Shown here: positions 1-5,880 of the stretch, one piece after another
How positions within the stretch are numbered: the stretch's first letter is position 1
Layout of the letters: each line of letters opens with the position of its first letter
NCBI GenBank assembly: GCA_003518885.1
Contig: DOXU01000082.1
Coordinates: forward strand, 1 to 6,747
DNA length: 6,747 bases
Source of the DNA: Oscillospiraceae bacterium
GTDB taxonomy: Bacteria; Bacillota; Clostridia; Oscillospirales; Ethanoligenentaceae
Direction of reading: 5' to 3'
Notes under the pieces: model-generated
Databases searched by the model: none
What the model was told of the DNA's origin: nothing
What the model saw: only the letters and a program-made list of their open reading frames with translations
Program-made: the position numbers and the translations under genes

Positions 1-3
1 ACG

Positions 4-18
4 CCAGGCATAGCCTGG
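4..18. repeat. Palindrome CCAGGC-ATA-GCCTGG, copy 1
   Basis: A perfect inverted repeat with 6-bp arms and a 3-nt loop, followed by GTTTTAGGT. A very similar element lies at 483-503, and both continue into an AGGT...GCC tail. The hairpin plus TTTT could alternatively be the weak terminator of a gene to the left of the window. I favour a small dispersed palindromic repeat because of the second copy, but two copies are thin evidence. Confidence 0.4.
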
Positions 19-144
19 TTTTAGGTCGCCTTCAATTTGGTGCTCGGTACAAATCTTTGTGCTCGATGGGTCGCCAAGCTTCCTGACAGCAAGGTGTTTG
101 GCCGTTCCACCTGCGAGGATGCTTCCCGGTGGCGGTGTGTTTGA

Positions 145-336
145 CCGTTCTCCGCGGGCGGAACGCCAAAGGGTGGGCACAGCAGGCCAAATACTCGGAC
201 CCCCTTCGAAGAGCATCTCGATACAAAAAATGCAAACCAAAACGCCGCACAGACAAGAATCGTCGTGCACGGTGCGGATGGAGGACTCGATTGGCATCTT
301 GCTAACGAGATCATCAAATCAACTGGCACAACATGA
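145..336 (+). pseudogene. Unrecognised 3' coding fragment, possibly a broken gene
   Basis: The frame from 145 to the TGA at 334-336 encodes 63 residues whose last third looks like genuine protein: TRIVVHGADGGLDWHLANEI followed by IKSTGTT. The strand-helix texture (IVVHGADGG, then an amphipathic LANEIIKS) and the strong terminator 32 nt after the stop both fit the 3' end of a transcribed gene. No ATG or ribosome binding site is visible in the segment, and an in-frame TGA at 142-144 cuts it off from an open stretch further upstream (25-141). It may therefore be a remnant, a gene with an upstream frameshift, or a small ORF with an unusual start. I do not recognise the family. The other open frames here give Arg/Pro/Cys-rich, protein-unlike sequences and were not called. 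Confidence 0.3.
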
Positions 337-367
337 TCCACTTCCAAACCAATGGGTCCCCTGTCTG

Positions 368-412
368 AAAAACATCCAAACGCATCTTGTATGGTGTGTT
401 TGGATGTTTTTT
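368..412 (+). terminator. Strong rho-independent terminator
   Basis: The left arm AACATCCAAAC (371-381) pairs perfectly with GTTTGGATGTT (398-408). The stem extends inward through GCATC/GGTGT-type pairs to a 6-nt loop, and outward through A/T pairs into a run of six T. This is a classic intrinsic terminator for the fragment ending at 336, and it insulates the glycosyltransferase genes from upstream transcription. The A-rich left flank means it could also work in the opposite direction. Confidence 0.85.
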
Positions 413-482
413 ATTTCCACCTTGCTGCCGGGAAGTCTCCTCGAAGGCAGTATGCCGTAGAGGCCTAAAAAGTGGGCCGTGC

Positions 483-503
483 CCACCAGGCTCAGCCTGG
501 TGG
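483..503. repeat. Palindrome CCACCAGGC-TCA-GCCTGGTGG, copy 2
   Basis: A perfect inverted repeat with 9-bp arms and a 3-nt loop. It shares the CCAGGC...GCCTGGT core and the downstream AGGT...GCC with the element at 4-18. It has no T-tract after it, so it is not an intrinsic terminator. It could be a repetitive extragenic palindrome, a protein-binding site, or an RNA hairpin in the leader of the gene starting at 614. Confidence 0.5.
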
Positions 504-553
504 TGAGGTGCCCATTTTCCTGAAAAATGCATAAGCTGGTAACAGAAAGAAAA

Positions 554-574
554 AGGGGGACAATCTCTCCCCCT
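554..574 (+). promoter_or_regulatory. Leader hairpin upstream of the first glycosyltransferase
   Basis: AGGGGG (554-559) and CCCCCT (569-574) form a 6-bp GC-rich stem around a 9-nt loop, 29 nt upstream of the Shine-Dalgarno of the gene starting at 614. No U-tract follows directly, so it is more likely a stabilising or regulatory leader structure than a terminator. I found no convincing -35/-10 pair between 413 and 613. Confidence 0.35.
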
Positions 575-602
575 CTTCACTCCAAAATAGCCACCTTTTT
601 TC

Positions 603-609
603 AGGAGGT
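603..609 (+). promoter_or_regulatory. Shine-Dalgarno AGGAGGT deciding the start at 614
   Basis: A near-perfect ribosome binding site sits 4 nt before the ATG at 614. It excludes the in-frame ATG at 527, which has no such site and would add 29 residues of leader-like sequence. CCACCT just upstream (589-594) could base-pair with part of this site and lower translation, but this is only a possibility. Confidence 0.85.
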
Positions 610-613
610 CCGT

Positions 614-2014
614 ATGAAACAAACGCATGATGATTTTCCCGACAAGCCCTCTTCCACTCTGGAAGAAAAAATTGGCATTGCGATCACAACGCACAATCGC
701 CCCGCCTTATTAAAGAAAGCGTTGGCAGAACAACAACGCTTTTTGCCCCCGGGCGCTGTTTTGTGCGTAATCGATGATGGCTCCACTCCCCCGGCCGTGG
801 TTCCAAAAGGGGTGCAGCTGGTTCGGCACGAAAAGGCCAAAGGCGTTCCAGGTGCCAAAAATGCAGGAATTCGTGTCTTGATGGCGGCAAACTGTACCCA
901 TTTGTTTTTGTTTGATGAGGATGCTTACCCTTTGTGTGCAGATTGGTATCGCCCTTATGTGGAATCGCCAGAACCGCATCTTACCGCCATTTTTACCCAT
1001 TGGGCAAATGGAAAACCCGTAGGCGATTGCCATATTGTGGGTGGGGATGAACGCCATCTTTGGTATAGCCATGAACGAGGCTATTTGATCTATTTGCACC
1101 GGTCGGCTATAGAAAAAGTAGGCGGCATGGATCGGATTTACCAAACCGGGTGTGAAGAACATTTGGACTTGTCCGATCGTCTTTATGCTGCCGGTCTCAC
1201 TTCTTGGCGCTATATGGATGTGCGTGATTCGGACAAACTGATTTATTCGGCCGATCGTTTTCAAGCGGTAAGTTCTTCTGTTTTTCCTGCCGATCGTACC
1301 CAATTGGTTGCCCGCAATCTACCCATTCGCCTGAAGCGCAAGGAAAAAGAATACGCCCGATTTGCTGCTTATGCACACAAGCGCGTGGTGTTAACCTCTT
1401 GGCTGACCGCTCAAATGGATGATGCCCGCCAAATCATGCAACCCCCGGATGCCACTCCTTTGCAACCACTAGCCGATTCTGTCAAAGGGGAGCTGGTCGT
1501 TTTTTATGACCAACCGTTGCAAGGCGATTTGCAAGCTGAACAGATTCAAGTGCCGATTATTCCCGTTGGCCCGTATGTTCGTCGATGGCAGTTGGCCTAT
1601 TCCTATTTATTAAAACATCCCGCTGAAGAAGTCTGGATGGTGGATGCCACCGATGTTGTCCGGCTGATTCCCCCAAAAATCAAACCCGGCAAACTTTATC
1701 TTGGTTGGGAGCCCTTCTTAACGGATTGTGACTGGATGAAAGCGAACTTCACACATGACTGCTACCGTCCTTTATATCAGCAACCACGTCAATTGTTAAA
1801 TTGCGGCGTGGTAGGCGGTGATTTAGAAACGGTTAAACGGTTTTTGCGCCGCATGATGGATGTCCTGGTTCTGACTGGGGATCCTTTAGATATGGGCGCA
1901 GCCAATTTGGTTGCCTATCGAGATTTCGCCCACAATCTAATTACGGGTATCCAGGTCACCACCCTCTTTCGGTTTCAACAGCAAGATGGGATTTCTTGGT
2001 GGAAGCATAAATAA
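614..2014 (+). CDS. Two-domain glycosyltransferase (GT2-type plus second GT-A-like domain)
   Basis: Predicted soluble cytoplasmic protein of 466 aa with no signal peptide or membrane segment. Residues about 19-215 form a family-2-type GT-A domain: GIAITTHNRP at 21-30 (nucleotide-sugar strand), IDDGS at 53-57, GVPGAKNAGI at 77-86, the metal-binding DxD as FDED at 100-103, GGMD at 170-173, and EEHLDLSDRLYAAG at 181-194 in the position of the catalytic acidic motif. Residues about 255-466 look like a second nucleotide-sugar-binding domain: VPIIPVGPYVRRW from 313, WMVDATDVV at 341-349 with a DxxD-type motif, LYLGWEP at 361-367, LLNCGVVGG at 394-402, DMGAANLVAYRDF at 426-438, and a WWKHK C-terminus. 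From memory this second pattern matches glycosyltransferases found in tailed phages of Gram-positive bacteria. The pairing with the smaller transferase downstream suggests sequential sugar addition to a protein or surface polymer. Donor and acceptor cannot be read from the sequence. The start at 614 is set by the AGGAGGT site. Confidence 0.88.
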   Translation: MKQTHDDFPDKPSSTLEEKIGIAITTHNRPALLKKALAEQQRFLPPGAVLCVIDDGSTPPAVVPKGVQLVRHEKAKGVPGAKNAGIRVLMAANCTHLFLFDEDAYPLCADWYRPYVESPEPHLTAIFTHWANGKPVGDCHIVGGDERHLWYSHERGYLIYLHRSAIEKVGGMDRIYQTGCEEHLDLSDRLYAAGLTSWRYMDVRDSDKLIYSADRFQAVSSSVFPADRTQLVARNLPIRLKRKEKEYARFAAYAHKRVVLTSWLTAQMDDARQIMQPPDATPLQPLADSVKGELVVFYDQPLQGDLQAEQIQVPIIPVGPYVRRWQLAYSYLLKHPAEEVWMVDATDVVRLIPPKIKPGKLYLGWEPFLTDCDWMKANFTHDCYRPLYQQPRQLLNCGVVGGDLETVKRFLRRMMDVLVLTGDPLDMGAANLVAYRDFAHNLITGIQVTTLFRFQQQDGISWWKHK

Positions 2015-2374
2015 AAAGAGGACACGCCCTTTTTCCCTCTGGATGACAAGGGCAAAACCCCTTTCGTTTCTTTCTTGTTGCCAATGCCCACTTTTTCTTT
2101 TAGACAAAATGGCCAAACCAAAGGGCAATCAGGCCGGTTGCTGTTGCGCCAGGCACTCTCTTTTGAAAAAGGCCAACAGGCAGAGCAAACTGTTTGCGCA
2201 CCACGCACAAATCACTTCTTGTTGCCCGCTCATTTTATCCGCACGGCGGATACGATTTATTCCCCTTTTTTCTTTGTCTTGTCAATCTACTTGGATTTCT
2301 CCTCTCGTTCTCCTTCTCTTTCAAATCCAATACAAAAAACACGCTACAAAACAGAAAAGCAAAAGGAAGGAAAG
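2015..2374. other. Intergenic region with a TATCCGC/GCGGATA inverted repeat
   Basis: These 360 bases lie between the two glycosyltransferase genes. The only clear structure is TATCCGC-ACG-GCGGATA (2236-2252), with 7-bp arms and a 3-nt loop, followed about 14 nt later by a C/T-rich run. It could be an operator or a weak terminator. I see no confident promoter. The reading frame of the downstream gene stays open back to about 2075, but that extension reads as Ser/Phe/Thr-rich filler without a ribosome binding site and is unlikely to be coding. Confidence 0.4.
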
Positions 2375-3016
2375 ATGAAAACACAAATTGAAGTGGCCAT
2401 TGTTGCCCACCCCGCTCGTAAAAACCAGGCCCATATTCTAGCAAAGCAGGTGCAAGCCTATACCCTTTGCATGGATGAGGCCAGAAAAGGGGAACGCTGG
2501 AATCATCAGCAGGCCCTACAACGCCTGCTTGCTACAGAGGCCGATTGGTTAGTGGTGTTAGAAGACGATGCCATTCCCTGTCAACATTTTGAGGAAAAGC
2601 TGTCTTTTTGCCTGTCTCAGGCCAAAAACTGTTTGGTTTCTCTTTACCTAGGAACGGGCAGATGGGCGGGCACCACCCCACAGATGCAAGAACCGATTGT
2701 CCGGCATTTGGTCAAACGCGCCACCCGACATCAGGACAGTTGGATCAAAGCCAAAGCGTTATGGCACGCCGTCGGATTTGCGGTTCCCCGCTCTTATGCA
2801 GACAGCCTGCTGGCCTTTTTGCAAAAGGACCCTTCCCCAACAGATCAAGCCGCCACACATTGGTTAAAGAGCCAACGGATACCGTGTTGGTATACCTATC
2901 CTTCTTTACTGGATCACGCCGACACAGCCCGCCTGGTCGTCGGAAACGAAAAGCCTGTCCGGCGGGTCGCTTGGTGGTTTGCCGATGAGGAAAGGCCCGA
3001 TTTGTCCGCGATATAA
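2375..3016 (+). CDS. Small phage-type glycosyltransferase (GT-A-like)
   Basis: Predicted cytoplasmic protein of 213 aa with no signal or membrane segment. The start is chosen because AAGGAAGG (2363-2370) lies 4 nt upstream and the first strand, VAIVAHPARK at 7-16, follows at once. Visible motifs are an Arg/Trp-rich helix GERWNHQQALQRLL at 39-52, WLVVLEDDAIP at 58-68 (the acidic EDD takes the DxD role of binding metal and sugar nucleotide), VSLYLGTGR at 88-96, HAVGFAVPRSY at 131-141, and YPSLLDHADTARLV at 175-188. The order (EDD, SLYLG, then a PSL-DHAD segment) recalls, from memory, small glycosyltransferases of tailed phages, distantly like the GT25/GT2 type. At about 210 aa it is a complete single domain. 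It probably cooperates with the two-domain transferase upstream on the same acceptor. Substrate unknown. An intrinsic terminator at 3054 closes the unit. Confidence 0.82.
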   Translation: MKTQIEVAIVAHPARKNQAHILAKQVQAYTLCMDEARKGERWNHQQALQRLLATEADWLVVLEDDAIPCQHFEEKLSFCLSQAKNCLVSLYLGTGRWAGTTPQMQEPIVRHLVKRATRHQDSWIKAKALWHAVGFAVPRSYADSLLAFLQKDPSPTDQAATHWLKSQRIPCWYTYPSLLDHADTARLVVGNEKPVRRVAWWFADEERPDLSAI

Positions 3017-3053
3017 GGACAATCCTTTTTTTATTGAAGCAGATCATCCACCC

Positions 3054-3093
3054 AAAAAGCCCTCTGTTGTACAAAGCAACGGCGGGCTTTTTT
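3054..3093 (+). terminator. Rho-independent terminator after the second glycosyltransferase
   Basis: AAAAAGCCC (3054-3062) pairs with GGGCTTTTT (3084-3092). An inner GTTG/CAAC pairing closes the hairpin, and the right arm runs into a T-tract. It lies about 38 nt past the stop at 3016 and ends the glycosyltransferase unit. Confidence 0.8.
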
Positions 3094-3097
3094 GATT

Positions 3098-3460
3098 CAA
3101 TCTGCCCGGACAAACCACTGTTCTCTGCTCACCACCTTCGCCCAATCTGCCCAAACAAACTACTGTTTTCTGCATGCCACCTTTCATCCAATCTGCCCAA
3201 ACAAACTACCACTTTCTGCGCACTACCTTCCCAATCCATCCGAACAAATCACCATTTTCTGCATGTCGCCTTTGCCCAACCTGCCCAAACAAACTACTGT
3301 TCTCTGCATGCCGCCTCACCCAATCTGCCCAAACGATCCATCATTTTCTGCATGCCACCTTCACCCAATCTGCCCAAACAAACTACCACTTTCTGCGCAC
3401 CACTTTCGCCCAAACGAACTGTTGCTTTTTGTTTGCTGCCCTCATCCAATTCGACATTTT
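3098..3460. repeat. Degenerate 43-46 bp tandem repeat array, about 8 copies
   Basis: Units start at 3098, 3143, 3189, 3232, 3277, 3321 and 3366. A shortened, internally deleted unit starts at about 3411 and a decayed partial one at 3447. Each begins CAATCTGCCCAAACAAAC, continues with a TTTCTGC block, and ends near CACCTTCGCC. Spacings are 45, 46, 43, 45, 44 and 45 bp, so the protein frame shifts between units; this argues against a coding repeat even though all three + frames are nearly free of stops. The + strand is C/A/T-rich and poor in G. There are no unique spacers, so it is not a CRISPR array. Function unknown; it resembles a minisatellite. Confidence 0.85.
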
Positions 3461-3505
3461 TCGATACGCGTCTTTCTCCTTTTTCCGCTATTGATTGGCT
3501 ATTTA

Positions 3506-3514
3506 TGGTATACT
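3506..3514 (+). promoter_or_regulatory. Extended -10 promoter TGG-TATACT
   Basis: A TGn motif (3506-3508) directly precedes TATACT (3509-3514), a one-mismatch -10 box. This is a typical extended -10 element that can work with a weak -35. It lies just after the tandem repeats and about 600 nt before the next supported gene (4117). Transcription would start near 3521. A good Shine-Dalgarno (AGGAGG, 3543-3548) follows but has no ATG, GTG or TTG at a workable distance. Confidence 0.45.
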
Positions 3515-3571
3515 AAGAAAAAGAATCTTGACCTGATCCCCTAGGAGGCAAATCGGCCTGTCCTTCTGCAC

Positions 3572-3594
3572 AAAGAGGGTGAGGCCTCTCTTTT
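3572..3594 (+). terminator. Possible attenuator or short-RNA terminator hairpin
   Basis: AGAGG (3574-3578) pairs with CCTCT (3585-3589) across a 6-nt loop, with two further A-T pairs after a bulged C, then TTTTAT. GCCTC in the right arm could instead pair with GAGGC of the upstream AGGAGGC at 3543-3549, giving mutually exclusive folds. The stem is short, so the call is weak. Confidence 0.25.
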
Positions 3595-4116
3595 ATCCAA
3601 ATCGCGCTTTTCCTACAGGGCCTCCCTGGAATCGAAAACGCCCTTTTTTCTTTTCATTTTCTCCTTGCTCGGTGTTGAATACGCATGAAAAAAGGAAGAA
3701 CGAGATAAAAAGGCGCCTTTTTTATCGATTTTCCCTTCGTTTTGCATGGGACTCCGCTCCCTTTTTATTTTCCTCAAGGGAAGGATTTCCCTTGCCGATT
3801 CTTCCAAAAAGCGAGCACGTGCATTTGTGCGTCGTTGCCTCTTTGCCAGCCGCTGCCTTCTCTGGAGGTCCTCGTTGCCGCCTATTCCCTTCTTGAGAAT
3901 TTCCCCTTGTTGGCCACTGCCTTTGTCGGCTACTGCTTTCTTGGGGTTCCTCGTTGCTGGCCGCTATTTTTCGACAGAGGCCTTGGCCCTACAAACCGGC
4001 ATGGAATGGTAAACAACAACGCACTGGCATGAAGAGGATACCTGTCTCTGATCGATCTGTTTGGACAAAGCACGCAAAACCTAACTTGCCTTTTTTGTGT
4101 GCCGAAAGGATGTTTC
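3595..4116. other. Long non-coding leader or spacer with palindrome and short repeats
   Basis: I find no supported gene in this stretch; the open frames give low-complexity Phe/Ser/Pro/Arg sequence without proper start sites. Visible structure: a GGCGCC-centred near-palindrome GATAAAAAGG...TTTTTTATC (3704-3726), which may act as a weak bidirectional terminator; two related stretches beginning GGTCCTCGTTGC (3867) and GGTTCCTCGTTGC (3945), each leading into a GCCGC/CTATT block; and several degenerate GGCC-CTGC-TTT motifs between 3842 and 3970. It may be the long untranslated leader of the membrane protein gene at 4117 or decayed sequence. Confidence 0.5.
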
Positions 4117-5847
4117 ATGAACCATTTTTATCGAAAATATCGACCGCTTCTTTGGCTCCAAGGCATTCTCTTGCTGTTTTCCCTTCTCATCGTCGCCAAC
4201 AATATCCTTTTCGAGGGAACCCGACGCTATGTCCTGTTTAACTCCTTGCCCATGGGTTCCTTCTTCGTCCCGTATCTAGAAGGGGGCGTTTATCTTATTG
4301 GCTTTATTTTTGGGTTCTATTTCATCAAAAAGCAAAAACAGCAGCACCCTTCCCTTCGAACTTCTGTTTGCATTTGGTTAATTGGAACCTTGGTTTTCTT
4401 TTGCATTCCTTACATTGGCGCCATTCTTCAGCCTGCACGGTTTTTGTTATTTACCCTTGCCCCTCCCGTCTTCGGTTCTTCAGCTCTTTTCTTTTGGGGC
4501 GGAAAAATTGCCCAGCGCCAAACAAAACCGGCACAGCATAGCCTTGCGGCCTATCGTTCCCTGTTCTTTTGGCAAGGATTGATGCTGGGAATTTCTCTGT
4601 ATTTATTCAAGCAAAAAGCACTCCCGTATGTTTGGTATCTGCACGCCTCCTCGTTGCAACGCAATTATGCTACCCTTTGGATCCTACCTGCCGCCGCGTT
4701 GTTAGGGATTTTCTTATGCAAACGAAAAAAGCCCTCTCTTCTCTCTGTCTGCGGATTAACCGGCATTTGGTTTGGCTTTTCTCTCCTCAGTCTGTGGATT
4801 CCTCTAATCGGCGAGACGCCCATTTTGCCGGATGATCAACAAGCCATCTTTTGGATTCCGTTGATTGCCTCTACACTGGTTTTTTTCTGCAGTCTTCTTT
4901 TGGCAAGGTTGTCCCCCGCCTCATCCGCTAAGACAAGAAGCTGGGGGCGTCCTTATCTTGCTATTTGGACTTTTCAAGGAATCTCTCTGGTCTTTTTTGT
5001 CACCTATGCGTTGTTGCGGATCTTAACAGACGGAGAATCTACGAATTCTTTCTATTTTCTTTCTTGTTTATATTGTCCTTTATACTTGCTTGTTGGTGAA
5101 CACGTTGCGGCCTCTGTGATCGGTAGTTCCATGACAAAAAAGCGGAATTACACCTGGGGACAAATTACACAGGCCACTTTTTTATGGTCTATGTCTACCA
5201 CTGCCCTTTCCTTACTGGAACTAATGGGCATCAATTCTGCAAAAGGGGAAAGCCTGACGAGCACGGTTCTCTTGCTCATCTTGGTCCAATTGCTTTCTAC
5301 GGCGCTGTTCTTTTGGGGAACTGTACGCGGCCATCGTCTTTATCTGCAAAAGCACCCCGAAGAAAAAGCGGAACCAGAAGTTGCTTGGGGACGTTTTCGA
5401 CTCTCCTATGTTTTTCAAGCTCTTTTCTTAGCCCTGTGGCTTATTTGGTCCTATGTATCCACTACTTTTCTTTTCAAGCAGTATACGCCCTATTCCGTCT
5501 ACCCGCTCCCTTTTCCCCGCACTTCTTTGCCTTACGATCGCTTGGACATGCTTCCTTTTTTGTTTCACTTTCCTTATGGGCTAGCCGTTTTGTACGGAAT
5601 TGGCGCCATTCTCTGCTTCGTCCTCTTTAACTATAAAAAAGTCTCCACACGGTTTCTTTATGTCACCGCTTTTATCCTGCTACTTTTGTCCGAAATTCTG
5701 CTGAGCATTCCTTTGCTTCGACAAGCGCTGTTCTATATCCAACAGCGCACGGAATTTATCCTTCCCTTCCTCCTTTTGTATGGTTTGCTTGGCCTCTCCG
5801 CATTGACCTTTTTTATTGCTTTGCCACGTCGCCTCAAAAAGGACTAA
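4117..5847 (+). CDS. Polytopic membrane protein of four tandem 4-helix modules
   Basis: Predicted integral membrane protein of 576 aa with about 16 hydrophobic segments and no cleavable signal peptide. I do not recognise the family. It reads as four copies of a module of about 140 residues (roughly 8-132, 146-265, 278-405, 426-572), each with four helices. Each module opens with an aromatic-x-Q-G/A motif at the first helix: WLQG Q15, FWQG Q153, TFQG Q287, VFQA Q434. Other recurring marks are GGVYLIGFIFG at 56-66, WLIGTLVFFCIPYIG at 87-101, WFGFSLLSLWIPLIG at 218-232, and PVFGSS / PLIAST before the last helix of modules 1 and 2. Modules are joined by short Lys/Arg/Gln-rich loops. I see no ATP-binding, kinase or protease motif. 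The ATG at 4117 is preferred over an upstream GTG at 4099 because AAAGGA (4105-4110) precedes it and because its MNHFYRKY start matches the two downstream paralogues. It is likely the first gene of an operon with them. Transport, sensing or immunity roles are all possible and none is shown. Confidence 0.85.
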   Translation: MNHFYRKYRPLLWLQGILLLFSLLIVANNILFEGTRRYVLFNSLPMGSFFVPYLEGGVYLIGFIFGFYFIKKQKQQHPSLRTSVCIWLIGTLVFFCIPYIGAILQPARFLLFTLAPPVFGSSALFFWGGKIAQRQTKPAQHSLAAYRSLFFWQGLMLGISLYLFKQKALPYVWYLHASSLQRNYATLWILPAAALLGIFLCKRKKPSLLSVCGLTGIWFGFSLLSLWIPLIGETPILPDDQQAIFWIPLIASTLVFFCSLLLARLSPASSAKTRSWGRPYLAIWTFQGISLVFFVTYALLRILTDGESTNSFYFLSCLYCPLYLLVGEHVAASVIGSSMTKKRNYTWGQITQATFLWSMSTTALSLLELMGINSAKGESLTSTVLLLILVQLLSTALFFWGTVRGHRLYLQKHPEEKAEPEVAWGRFRLSYVFQALFLALWLIWSYVSTTFLFKQYTPYSVYPLPFPRTSLPYDRLDMLPFLFHFPYGLAVLYGIGAILCFVLFNYKKVSTRFLYVTAFILLLLSEILLSIPLLRQALFYIQQRTEFILPFLLLYGLLGLSALTFFIALPRRLKKD

Positions 5848-5880
5848 TTACTCCCCTTTATATAGGAAGGAAATTGTAAC

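Noticed and set aside
21..347. Minus-strand ORFs of 74-108 codons opposite the first fragment
   Set aside because: No ribosome binding site, Cys/Pro/Arg-rich composition, and they run against the direction implied by the terminator at 368-412.
527..613. N-terminal extension of the first glycosyltransferase from ATG 527
   Set aside because: No ribosome binding site precedes 527, the extension spans the G5/C5 hairpin and the Shine-Dalgarno itself, and the GT motif begins properly after the ATG at 614.
2302..2307. Promoter for the second glycosyltransferase using TTGTCA at 2279
   Set aside because: The -35-like TTGTCA has only CTCTCG at the proper -10 distance, so no promoter can be supported.
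2075..2374. 100-codon open extension upstream of the second glycosyltransferase
   Set aside because: It lacks a ribosome binding site and reads as low-complexity sequence. The ATG at 2375 has AAGGAAGG in place and is followed at once by the first conserved strand.
3098..3460. CRISPR array
   Set aside because: The units are contiguous and degenerate along their whole length. There are no unique spacers, no conserved short direct repeat and no cas gene nearby.
3034..3544. Overlapping + frame ORFs of 106-160 codons across the tandem repeats
   Set aside because: Unit lengths of 43-46 bp shift the frame between copies, so no single frame keeps a conserved peptide repeat. The longest begins at a TTG just before the terminator hairpin and has no ribosome binding site. 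All three frames are open simply because the repeat lacks stop triplets.
3579..4032. ORFs of 88-105 codons in the spacer before the membrane protein genes
   Set aside because: They overlap one another in different frames, lack ribosome binding sites, and give Phe/Ser/Pro/Arg-rich sequences typical of T/C-rich non-coding DNA.
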